Shown here: piece after piece, positions 1 to 6,643 of the stretch
Layout: every line of letters starts with the position of its first letter
Position numbering within the stretch: position 1 is the first letter of the stretch
Assembly: GCA_019118725.1 (NCBI GenBank)
Contig: DWYO01000336.1
Location: 1-6,794 of the forward strand
DNA: 6,794 nt
DNA from: Candidatus Parabacteroides intestinavium
Lineage (GTDB): Bacteria; Bacteroidota; Bacteroidia; Bacteroidales; Tannerellaceae
Direction of reading: 5' to 3'
Notes under the pieces: generated by a model
The model's input: only the letters and a program-made list of their open reading frames with translations
Told to the model about the DNA's origin: nothing
Databases searched by the model: none
Made by a program: the position numbers and the translations under genes

Positions 1-28
1 TAATCCGTTTCGTATGCTATATAATTGA

Positions 29-36
29 CAAAGATA
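29..36 (-). promoter_or_regulatory. Possible leftward Bacteroides-type promoter -7 box
   Basis: Read on the minus strand this is TATCTTTG, a perfect match to the Bacteroides sigma-ABfr -7 consensus TAnnTTTG. It points out of the left edge, so it would serve a divergent gene whose start lies outside the window. No convincing TTG-type -33 element is visible. The region about 20 bases upstream of the box is occupied by the 14-bp palindrome at 49-62. An 8-base match in AT-rich DNA can arise by chance, so confidence is limited. Confidence 0.35.
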
Positions 37-48
37 TAGATTTTATTT

Positions 49-62
49 AAGAGTATACTCTT
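49..62. promoter_or_regulatory. 14-bp perfect palindrome, possible operator
   Basis: AAGAGTATACTCTT is its own reverse complement over all 14 bases. It lies where the -33 region of the putative leftward promoter (box at 29-36) would be, which suits an operator for a dimeric regulator. Read as RNA it could give only a 5-bp stem with a TATA loop and a short T run, so a terminator role is less likely. The operator role is inferred from position only. Confidence 0.3.
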
Positions 63-76
63 TTTGACGCTTCTTT

Positions 77-119
77 TGCCGTTTTTTCACACGAAAAGGT
101 ATATCAATCAAAAACGGCA
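77..119. repeat. Inverted repeat with 10-bp perfect arms
   Basis: The arm TGCCGTTTTT at 77-86 is matched perfectly by its reverse complement AAAAACGGCA at 110-119, leaving a 23-base AT-rich centre. Neither side has a T-tract beyond the stem, so it does not look like a normal intrinsic terminator in either direction. It could be a protein-binding site, the remnant of a small mobile repeat, or a stem in an RNA read from outside the window. Its role is unknown. Confidence 0.4.
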
Positions 120-132
120 GGACATTCCGGAG

Positions 133-193
133 AGTTTCAAGGCATGAAACTGTAGTTTCATCCTATGAAACAAAAGTTTCGTCCCTTGAAACT
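133..193. repeat. Array of three 19-bp palindromes, 21-bp period
   Basis: Three units start at 133, 154 and 175. Each is AGTTTC, seven variable bases, then GAAACT (the second ends GAAACA). The centres are AAGGCAT, ATCCTAT and GTCCCTT, and the units are joined by GT and AA, so the period is exactly 21 bp, about two helical turns. Unit 1 matches the reverse complement of unit 3 at 17 of 19 positions, making the whole 61-bp block an imperfect palindrome centred on unit 2. Adjacent arms also form short-loop palindromes such as TGAAACT-GT-AGTTTCA at 145-160. The block lies about 90 bases upstream of the MATE promoter box. It could be a multi-dimer operator or a dispersed intergenic palindromic repeat of the REP kind. 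Confidence 0.8.
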
Positions 194-282
194 CATTCGC
201 ACCCCAAGTCAGCAAAAGCAAAAATGCGTTTTTTCCCTCAAGAACGCAAGGCAAGTCTATTCCAATTCCGGATTATTCTCGC

Positions 283-290
283 TATCTTTG
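283..290 (+). promoter_or_regulatory. Promoter -7 box for the MATE/MBL operon
   Basis: TATCTTTG matches the Bacteroides -7 consensus TAnnTTTG perfectly and lies 24 bases upstream of the ATG at 315. That implies a short leader of roughly 15-20 bases. No clear TTG -33 element is seen at the expected distance. The bases before the ATG (AGATAAGACCTT) hold only a weak Shine-Dalgarno-like AAGA, as is common in Bacteroidota. Confidence 0.65.
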
Positions 291-314
291 CGCCGTAAAA
301 ACAGATAAGACCTT

Positions 315-1664
315 ATGGCATCTTCAAAAGAAATGACGGCAGGAGCATCCTTGCCGCTTATTTTTAACTTCACATTGCCGCTATTGTTAGGCAACCTGCT
401 TCAGCAAACCTACTTTTTGATTGATGCGGCTATAGTTGGAAAGTTTTTAGGGATAAACGCATTAGCTTCGGTTGGTGCGAGTACATCGGTCGTTTTTCTG
501 ATATTAGGCTTTTGCAACGGATGCTGTTGCGGATTCGGCATTCCCGTGGCGCAAAAGTTTGGCGCGCGCGACTACTCGACCATGCGCCGCTATGTATCCG
601 TTGGGTTGCACCTGGCGGCATTCATGTCTGTCTTCATCGCTATTGTCACCAGTATTTTCTGTTTCGACATATTGAAAATGATGCAAACCCCGGAGAATAT
701 CTTCCGAGATGCTTATCTATTTTTGCTGATCACCTTCATCGGTGTCCCATGCACCTTCTTTTACAACCTGCTGGCCAGCATCATCCGTGCCTTGGGAGAT
801 AGCAAAACGCCCTTCTATTTCCTGCTGTTCTCTACGGTATTAAACATCATCTTAGACCTGTTTCTTATCCTCATCTTGGGATGGGGAGTCATGGGAGCCG
901 CAATAGCGACCGTTTTCTCACAAGGAGTATCAGCAGTACTCTGCTATTTTTACATGTACAAACGCTTTCCCATCATGCAGACCAACCAAGAAGAGAAACA
1001 ATTTGATTCCGCTCTGGCGCGAACATTATTATACATAGGTGTCCCCATGGGCCTGCAATTCTCAATTACAGCAATCGGAAGCATCATGCTGCAAAGTGCG
1101 AACAATGCTCTCGGAACAGCTTGTGTTGCAGCATTCACAGCTGCCATGCGCATCAAGATGTTCTTCCTTACCCCATTTGAAAGTTTAGGTATCGCCATGG
1201 CGACCTATGTAGGGCAAAACTATGGAGCCGGAAAACCGGAACGGGTATGGCAAGGCATCAAATCCAGTTCGTTGATGATGGCCATCTATGCCGTATTCAC
1301 GTTTGCCATATTGATGCTCTTTTCGCGTCAGATACTTTACCTGTTCGTCGATCCCAGCGAGTTGGAAATCCTCAAGGACGCGACCCTCTTCCTGCATGTC
1401 ACAGCCGTATTCTTCCCGCTGGTCGGTATCCTGTGTATCCTGCGTTACTCCATTCAAGGAGCCGGATTCACCAACCTGGCCATGTTTTCCGGAGTGGCAG
1501 AGATGATTGCCCGTATATTGGTCAGCATCATAGCCGTACCTATATGGGGCTATCTGGCGGTATGCTTCGGTGATTCTACCGCGTGGCTTTTCGCCGATCT
1601 GTTCCTCATTCCGGCATTCTTTTATGTCTATAAGAAAATCAAAACAATACGTTATAAAAACTGA
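315..1664 (+). CDS. MATE family multidrug/metabolite efflux transporter
   Basis: This 449-residue protein is a polytopic inner-membrane carrier of the MATE family, which exports organic, often cationic, compounds in exchange for Na+ or H+. Its length is usual for the family and about 12 hydrophobic segments are visible. The two homologous halves begin near residues 14 and 238, and each has a proline in its first helix (P22, in LPLLLGNLLQQ; P244, in YIGVPMGLQ). D37, in FLIDAAIVG, falls where Vibrio NorM has its conserved first-helix acidic residue. The ATG at 315 is favoured because it puts a short polar tail before helix 1 and lies just downstream of the -7 box. The TGA stop is followed after 6 bases by the MBL lipoprotein gene, so the two are probably co-transcribed. 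The substrate and coupling ion cannot be read from the sequence, and the specific NorM or DinF name is not justified. Confidence 0.93.
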   Translation: MASSKEMTAGASLPLIFNFTLPLLLGNLLQQTYFLIDAAIVGKFLGINALASVGASTSVVFLILGFCNGCCCGFGIPVAQKFGARDYSTMRRYVSVGLHLAAFMSVFIAIVTSIFCFDILKMMQTPENIFRDAYLFLLITFIGVPCTFFYNLLASIIRALGDSKTPFYFLLFSTVLNIILDLFLILILGWGVMGAAIATVFSQGVSAVLCYFYMYKRFPIMQTNQEEKQFDSALARTLLYIGVPMGLQFSITAIGSIMLQSANNALGTACVAAFTAAMRIKMFFLTPFESLGIAMATYVGQNYGAGKPERVWQGIKSSSLMMAIYAVFTFAILMLFSRQILYLFVDPSELEILKDATLFLHVTAVFFPLVGILCILRYSIQGAGFTNLAMFSGVAEMIARILVSIIAVPIWGYLAVCFGDSTAWLFADLFLIPAFFYVYKKIKTIRYKN

Positions 1665-1666
1665 GG
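1663..1666 (+). promoter_or_regulatory. GAGG ribosome binding site overlapping the MATE stop
   Basis: GAGG starts inside the TGA stop of the MATE gene (1662-1664) and sits 4 bases before the ATG at 1671. This supports that start and suggests translational coupling of the two genes. It is a better Shine-Dalgarno than the one before the MATE gene. Confidence 0.5.
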
Positions 1667-1670
1667 TATC

Positions 1671-2522
1671 ATGAAACAATTATTTTTCAGCTTGGCTACA
1701 GCTCTTCTGCTGACCGGATGCGGGCAGAAGAGTTCTCAACCCGATCAAGTGCAAACGAAAGAAAAAGCACAACCAGAGAGCGTGTATAAAGAGCTAAACA
1801 CCCAGCAAGTGGGAAACGTAAAGGTTACCTGGATTCAGGATGTTGCCACCCAACAATCACCGGACATCTTCCCGGATGCTCCGGAAAGTCTGATTGACAG
1901 CTTAGCATTGCAAATGGGAATCCCCTCCTCTATCAGCACATTTCTGGTAAAGACAGACAGTGCCACGATTCTTTTCGACACCGGCTTAGGAGGAAAAAAC
2001 AGCCAATTACCCTACTTGCTTGACTCCATAGGGGTCAAACCAACCGATATCCGTTATCTTTATCTTACCCATCTGCATGGCGACCATATTGGAGGCATGA
2101 TGAATGGGGATGAACGAGTATTCCCTCACGCCGAAGTCTATGTGGCCCAACAGGAATATGAAGGATGGATGCAAATGGCAAACGACAAAAAAGCGCAGGT
2201 GGTCAAGATCATGAACGCCTACAAAAAGCAATTACACCTGTTTGCATTTGGCGACACGCTTCCCGGAAACGTTGTTGCCATTGATGCTGTCGGCCATACT
2301 CCGGGACATACCGTCTATCAAGCAGGCAAATTACTAATTGTCGGAGATATCCTGCATGGTATCGCACTCCAGCTCGAACATCCGGATATTTGCCCGACTT
2401 ACGACATGGATAAGACAAAAGCGACCGAATCCCGCAAGCGGATTTTGAATTACGCATCAGAAAATAACCTGATGATGGCCGGAATGCACTTTCCCGCTCC
2501 CGGATTCATGAAGCTCCATTAA
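1671..2522 (+). CDS. MBL-fold metallohydrolase, lipoprotein
   Basis: This 283-residue protein is a metallo-beta-lactamase-fold hydrolase exported as a lipoprotein. The N-terminus has K2, a hydrophobic stretch and the lipobox L14-T-G-C17, so the mature protein should be lipid-anchored in the envelope. No acidic residues directly follow C17, so the Bacteroidota surface-export signal is not evident and a periplasm-facing location is more likely. The fold's metal ligands are all present: H134-x-H136-x-D138-H139, H209 in VGHTPGHT, D226 in VGD and H273 near the C-terminus, which predicts a dinuclear (usually zinc) site. The layout resembles the lactonase and methyl-parathion-hydrolase-like branches rather than true beta-lactamases, but the substrate is not determined. 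The gene follows the MATE pump by 6 bases, suggesting action on a related compound. It ends before a stem-loop at 2537-2576. Confidence 0.9.
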   Translation: MKQLFFSLATALLLTGCGQKSSQPDQVQTKEKAQPESVYKELNTQQVGNVKVTWIQDVATQQSPDIFPDAPESLIDSLALQMGIPSSISTFLVKTDSATILFDTGLGGKNSQLPYLLDSIGVKPTDIRYLYLTHLHGDHIGGMMNGDERVFPHAEVYVAQQEYEGWMQMANDKKAQVVKIMNAYKKQLHLFAFGDTLPGNVVAIDAVGHTPGHTVYQAGKLLIVGDILHGIALQLEHPDICPTYDMDKTKATESRKRILNYASENNLMMAGMHFPAPGFMKLH

Positions 2523-2536
2523 TGATCATAGCCTAC

Positions 2537-2576
2537 TTGAGGATGTGCCGGAAAAGATAAAAAAGCGCATCCTCAA
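2537..2576 (+). terminator. Strong stem-loop after the MBL gene, possible terminator
   Basis: TTGAGGATGTGC (2537-2548) pairs with GCGCATCCTCAA (2565-2576) over 12 bp, with one G-U wobble and an A-rich 16-base loop. It lies 14 bases after the MBL stop, where an operon terminator is expected. It is not followed by a T-tract on either strand, so classic intrinsic termination is doubtful. It may instead protect the mRNA 3' end or act in rho-dependent termination. Confidence 0.45.
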
Positions 2577-2664
2577 AAGCATGTTCCTACAAATACCCTA
2601 CTTTAACGGCACATACTTCTTAAAATAAAACCGCATTTAAAGTGTGTGCTATTTTAAAAATATG

Positions 2665-2672
2665 TATTTTTG
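2665..2672 (+). promoter_or_regulatory. Promoter -7 box for the DUF3078-type gene
   Basis: TATTTTTG is a perfect TAnnTTTG -7 box 31 bases before the ATG at 2704. Transcription would start near 2678-2682. The leader just before the start codon is A-rich (eight A's) with no Shine-Dalgarno, a typical Bacteroidota initiation region. No clear -33 element is visible. The rest of the 181-base gap is AT-rich and shows no gene. Confidence 0.6.
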
Positions 2673-2703
2673 CATCAGACAGACTTAATCAACAAAAAAA
2701 ACG

Positions 2704-4224
2704 ATGAAAAAAGAGTTTATAATCGGCCTGCTTCTGCTATTGTGCTGTTTTCAGCTCATTCAGGCTCAGGACACTACTACTATACTACCCCAGACAGAAT
2801 TCGTACCACCCGTTTCGGAGGAGGAAACGAACGACACCCTCTTTACAATCAGTGAAAAGGAACTGCCCGATTTGCGCGTGCGTTTTAAAGAACTGAATGC
2901 CGAATTTACAAAACCTTTGAATCCGACAGAACATCTGCAGCAATTGTTGACTAAAGATATCCTGCAAATGTGCCCGGAAGCACTTGCTTTGATCGCATCT
3001 GCCCAAGATACGACACATCTTTTCGATGCGTCGGTTACTTTCCGTGACACCATCATTGTCAACCCGATTTTCATGCCGCTGCTCTTTCGAGGCAATCACT
3101 TACCTAAAAATATCTCTTTCGTAAAAAAAGATCCGTTGGCTCCTAACTTTACCCCGAAACCTTTATATACGCCAGATTCTATTTTTACCGATTATTTAAG
3201 AGAAAAAGAGACGATTGACCAGACGGCCGAATACATGGAGAGTAATTTCCCCTCTTATTTCCGCTACTCCTTGCGCTCGATGCCCAAAGAAACTATCCAG
3301 CCTAAGGTCATGAGAAAGGAATTGACCCACAACATTACCTTAGCCGTCAAAAGCGATGTAAATGTGAATGACATGGAAGCTCCGGCTAAATTCATTCCTG
3401 AACGACGTTATTGGACTTCTCATTTTGAAAGCTCCATACAGTTCGCACAAAACTATATATCTCCCAACTGGCATAAAGGGGGAAACAGTTCGTTAAACTT
3501 GAACAACCGCGAGTATGTGACGTATAATTACGAGAAAAATCGCGTGAAGATAGCAAATGAATTGGAAATAAAGAATAATGTATATACCGCTCCCAACGAC
3601 ACATTGCGCAGTTACAAAGTGAGCGATGATGTATTCCGCCTGCATACCAACATTGGTTATCAGGCTTTCTACAAATGGTATTATACGTTTGATATGGAAT
3701 TCAAGACACAGTTGCTGAGCAGTTTCGAGGAAAATCAGGATATAAAACAATCCGGATTCCTGGCTCCGTTCACGCTCAATATCGGTCTCGGTATGAAATA
3801 CGACTTGAACAAGACTTTCGAAAAGAAGTACAAATCATTGACATTCAATATAAACATCGCACCGTTGGCTTATACTTACCGGAAGACCATAGACGGAGAC
3901 ATTAAACTGGAAAGCCACTTCAAAGCTAAAGAAGACGGAACCTATCCGACTTCGGAAAATCTGTTTGGTTCGACTATCAATGCCACTCTGAACTTCCAGT
4001 TCAACCGGAATGTCAGCTGGTACTCTCGTTTCTACTACAACACCAGTTATCAACGTATAGAGGGTGAATGGGAAAACCGTTTCACGTTTACCTGGAGTCG
4101 GTTCTTCTCTACCAATATCACATTAAATATGCGCTATGATGATGGTGTGGCTAAAAACGAAGATTTCGACAGCTATCTCCAAATCAACGAGCTACTCAGC
4201 TTCGGATTCAATTACAAATGGTAA
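2704..4224 (+). CDS. DUF3078-type secreted/outer-membrane protein
   Basis: This 506-residue protein has a Sec signal peptide (K2-K3, a leucine-rich core, probable cleavage after A21 in IQA-QD). Residues about 235-506 match what I recall of the Bacteroidota DUF3078 family: an alternating polar/aromatic pattern, N255-W256-H-K-G-G260, the SDD at 307-309, and GYQAFYKWYY followed by FKTQ. The region reads as successive amphipathic beta strands and ends LSFGFNYKW. A terminal aromatic residue is the usual outer-membrane beta-barrel assembly signal, so a barrel in the outer membrane is inferred. Residues about 22-234 form a proline-rich, weakly conserved-looking periplasmic or plug-like segment that I cannot assign. 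No enzyme motif is seen and the function is unknown. It has its own promoter and appears monocistronic. The assignment rests on remembered family patterns. Confidence 0.8.
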   Translation: MKKEFIIGLLLLLCCFQLIQAQDTTTILPQTEFVPPVSEEETNDTLFTISEKELPDLRVRFKELNAEFTKPLNPTEHLQQLLTKDILQMCPEALALIASAQDTTHLFDASVTFRDTIIVNPIFMPLLFRGNHLPKNISFVKKDPLAPNFTPKPLYTPDSIFTDYLREKETIDQTAEYMESNFPSYFRYSLRSMPKETIQPKVMRKELTHNITLAVKSDVNVNDMEAPAKFIPERRYWTSHFESSIQFAQNYISPNWHKGGNSSLNLNNREYVTYNYEKNRVKIANELEIKNNVYTAPNDTLRSYKVSDDVFRLHTNIGYQAFYKWYYTFDMEFKTQLLSSFEENQDIKQSGFLAPFTLNIGLGMKYDLNKTFEKKYKSLTFNINIAPLAYTYRKTIDGDIKLESHFKAKEDGTYPTSENLFGSTINATLNFQFNRNVSWYSRFYYNTSYQRIEGEWENRFTFTWSRFFSTNITLNMRYDDGVAKNEDFDSYLQINELLSFGFNYKW

Positions 4225-4261
4225 AAAAAGGTCGTTTTCTATCAAAAAAAGTATCAAAAAT

Positions 4262-4276
4262 ATCGGAATATCCGAT
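4262..4276 (+). promoter_or_regulatory. Palindrome ATCGGAATATCCGAT, operator or weak terminator
   Basis: Perfect 6-bp arms, ATCGGA and TCCGAT, flank a 3-base centre. The palindrome is followed by a T-rich run (TTATTTTATATTTTTG), so on RNA it could end transcription of the upstream DUF3078-type gene. It also covers the -33 to -7 interval of the promoter box at 4285-4292, where a repressor dimer could bind. The sequence does not decide between the two, and both may apply. Confidence 0.4.
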
Positions 4277-4284
4277 TTATTTTA

Positions 4285-4292
4285 TATTTTTG
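4285..4292 (+). promoter_or_regulatory. Promoter -7 box for the antiporter gene
   Basis: TATTTTTG is a perfect TAnnTTTG match 32 bases before the ATG at 4325. It sits inside the T-rich tail of the preceding palindrome, so the terminator-like and promoter-like signals overlap. No clear -33 box is seen. The ATG is preceded by GAGGGG at 4317-4322, a usable Shine-Dalgarno that supports this start. Confidence 0.55.
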
Positions 4293-4324
4293 TCAAGAGG
4301 TAATAGGATAGAGTACGAGGGGTT

Positions 4325-6640
4325 ATGAGTAAGGGTAGCAAGAATTTGATTTTTTATGTGATAATGGTCGCCGTTCTCGGAGCGTTAATGTATCTGATTG
4401 TCAAGGGAGGTGAGGCCCAGCAATTAGAAAGCGCGATTACGCTAACGGCCGATGCACCGCATAATCTGGCAGAAGGGTTTGAGGTGTTCCAAAGTCTGGT
4501 CATGAATCACATCCAATCCTCGTTAGGTATTTTATTACTACAGATTATCGTCATCCTGCTGACCTGCCGGTTATTCGGCTGGTTGTTCATGAAAATAGGA
4601 CAACCTACAGTCATCGGAGAAATTGTTGCCGGTATTGTGTTAGGTCCATCCGTTTTAGGGAACCTCTTTCCAGAGGCTTCCGCATTTCTTTTTCCGATAG
4701 ACTCGCTACAGAACATCAACATGCTCAGCCAATTCGGTTTGATACTCTTCATGTTTGCCATTGGTATGGAACTTAATCTTACCGAAGTCCGGAAAAAACT
4801 GAATGAAACCATTCTGATCAGTCATACCAGCACCATCTTCCCATTTTTTCTGGGAATGATCACGGCCTATTTCTTATACACAAAATATGCTTACGAAAGC
4901 ACCCCATTCCTTTCGTTCGCACTATTTGTGAGCATAGCCCTCAGTATTACAGCATTCCCGGTATTGGCACGAATCATCCAAGAAAAGGGATTGACCAAGA
5001 CCCACCTCGGGACTTTATCGCTGGCAAGTGCCGCCAACGGAGATATTACCGCCTGGTGCCTGTTAGCGGTTGTCGTTGCGATAGCCCAAGCCGGGACAAT
5101 GCTCAGTGCAATCTACAACATTGCTTTTTCGTTCATTTACCTGTTGATTATGGGCGGCGCCATCCGTCCGTTCCTGCAGATGATCGGAAATGTTTATCAT
5201 AACAAAGAAGTAGTAGATAAAGGACTGGTCGCACTAATGTTCCTTTTACTGATAGCCTCCTCTTTCCTAACCGAAATTTTAGGGCTGCATGCCCTTTTCG
5301 GCGCTTTTATTGCCGGGGTAGTAATGCCCGACAATCTAAAATTCCGGAAAATCATGACGGAAAAGGTGGAGGATGTATCGTTGGCGTTATTCCTGCCGTT
5401 GTTCTTCGTCTCAACTGGATTACGCACCGAATTAGGGCTATTAGACAGTCCGGAGTTATGGACCATGTGCGGTATATTCATTCTTGTCGCTATCATCGGA
5501 AAATTCGGAGGCACATTGGTTGCCGCCCGATTCGTAGGAGAAACGTGGAAAGACAGTCTTTATATCGGAGCTTTAATGAATACACGAGGATTAATGGAGT
5601 TGGTGGTGCTTACTATCGGCTACGATATGAAGATTCTTACGCCTCCCATCTTTGTCATGTTAGTCCTGATGACATTAGTCACGACTTTCATGACAACACC
5701 GCTTATCTCATTCATCCAATTCTGCTATAAGACCCGTGAGAAATTCCGTTCGCAAAAAAGCGTTGAGCCAGCCAAGCCCGGAGTGTTCAAAGTGCTGCTT
5801 TCATTTGGACGTGCCAGCAACGGACAAGTCATGCTGGACGTGGCGCATCAGATGTTCTCGCACAAAAAAGACAAACTGGAGATTACCGCATTGCACCTTA
5901 CTGTCGGACCGGATGTCAATCCGATGCATGCCGACAATTTCGAAGAGGTAAGTTTCGGACCGATTCTCTATGGAGCTCAAAAACTCAACATTCCGCTTAA
6001 AACACGTTATGAAATTTCTAATAACGCCGGACAAGATATCTGTAATATTGCCAATCAAGAAGGATATGATTTCCTATTGGTAGGCGCCGGTATCACGATG
6101 AGTGACCTTCCTGCCGATATTGCCGCTACACGTTACCGGGCTTTCTTTATTTACAAATTTCTGCGTCATTTCAAAGCTCCAGAATCATGGTTTTATCCCG
6201 GTGAATTGCTGAAAGATAAGACAAAGACATTCATCGAACAAAGCCACTGCCCCGTAGGTGTATTTGTCAACCGGCAGTTTGTAAAGGCAACACATACCCT
6301 TATATTGGTTCGTTCAGAAGCGGACTCGTTTCTTTTCACCTATGGCGAGACTTTGCAACAGAGTACTTTCACCGAATTAGCCATTCTTAATCTTTCGGAC
6401 GAGGAAGCTGCAGACTATACGCCTCTGCGCCGTGCCATCACCGAGTTTGCCGATCTCAAGAAGAAAGGCCGTTTGTTAAGCGACAGGAAGCTTAGTGAAA
6501 ATCTGCTTTCTGCCTACAATTTCATGCTGGTCAGCTACGACACTTGGAATAGCATTTCAGAAACAGAGAAAATTGCTCTTCAAAAAATGCCATCCACCTT
6601 AATCCTCAGCAAACCGACCCAAAAACTGAAACAAGAATAA
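4325..6640 (+). CDS. CPA2-type cation:proton antiporter with USP-like C-terminus
   Basis: This 771-residue membrane protein exchanges monovalent cations (K+ or Na+) for protons, serving pH and ion homeostasis. An N-terminal anchor helix (about 8-26) and a roughly 35-residue extracytoplasmic linker precede the Na+/H+-exchanger domain (about 65-465). That domain carries GQPTVIGE (92-99), AGIVLGPSVLG, FGLILFMFAIGMEL, ALSITAFPVLARI and the ion-site helix AANGDITAW, with D240 as the likely ion-binding aspartate. The position before D240 is G239, where electrogenic CPA2 members have a second Asp and others Asn or Gln, which hints at electroneutral exchange. Residues about 487-771 are soluble and look like two universal-stress-protein-like halves (starting near 487 and 653), a layout known from CHX-like antiporters and probably regulatory. 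Cation specificity is not decidable. It has its own promoter and converges with a regulator gene 3 bases downstream. Confidence 0.92.
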   Translation: MSKGSKNLIFYVIMVAVLGALMYLIVKGGEAQQLESAITLTADAPHNLAEGFEVFQSLVMNHIQSSLGILLLQIIVILLTCRLFGWLFMKIGQPTVIGEIVAGIVLGPSVLGNLFPEASAFLFPIDSLQNINMLSQFGLILFMFAIGMELNLTEVRKKLNETILISHTSTIFPFFLGMITAYFLYTKYAYESTPFLSFALFVSIALSITAFPVLARIIQEKGLTKTHLGTLSLASAANGDITAWCLLAVVVAIAQAGTMLSAIYNIAFSFIYLLIMGGAIRPFLQMIGNVYHNKEVVDKGLVALMFLLLIASSFLTEILGLHALFGAFIAGVVMPDNLKFRKIMTEKVEDVSLALFLPLFFVSTGLRTELGLLDSPELWTMCGIFILVAIIGKFGGTLVAARFVGETWKDSLYIGALMNTRGLMELVVLTIGYDMKILTPPIFVMLVLMTLVTTFMTTPLISFIQFCYKTREKFRSQKSVEPAKPGVFKVLLSFGRASNGQVMLDVAHQMFSHKKDKLEITALHLTVGPDVNPMHADNFEEVSFGPILYGAQKLNIPLKTRYEISNNAGQDICNIANQEGYDFLLVGAGITMSDLPADIAATRYRAFFIYKFLRHFKAPESWFYPGELLKDKTKTFIEQSHCPVGVFVNRQFVKATHTLILVRSEADSFLFTYGETLQQSTFTELAILNLSDEEAADYTPLRRAITEFADLKKKGRLLSDRKLSENLLSAYNFMLVSYDTWNSISETEKIALQKMPSTLILSKPTQKLKQE

Positions 6641-6643
6641 TTT

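Noticed and set aside
1185..1679. 164-codon open frame on the minus strand across the MATE gene's 3' half
   Set aside because: It lies entirely over the clearly coding MATE frame, its product has no recognisable domain or membrane pattern, and no promoter or ribosome site fits it.
2670..2855. 61-codon plus-strand frame starting before the DUF3078-type gene
   Set aside because: Its start lies inside the -7 box, upstream of the expected transcription start. It overlaps the signal-peptide coding region in another frame and its product resembles nothing.
2766..3099. Two minus-strand frames of about 105 codons under the DUF3078-type gene
   Set aside because: They are out-of-frame shadows of a long, well-supported secreted protein gene, with low-complexity products and no start signals.
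4962..4980. TTGGCAC within the antiporter gene, resembling the -24 half of a sigma-54 promoter
   Set aside because: The required TTGC -12 element is missing at the correct spacing, and the sequence codes for the conserved VLARI segment of the antiporter.
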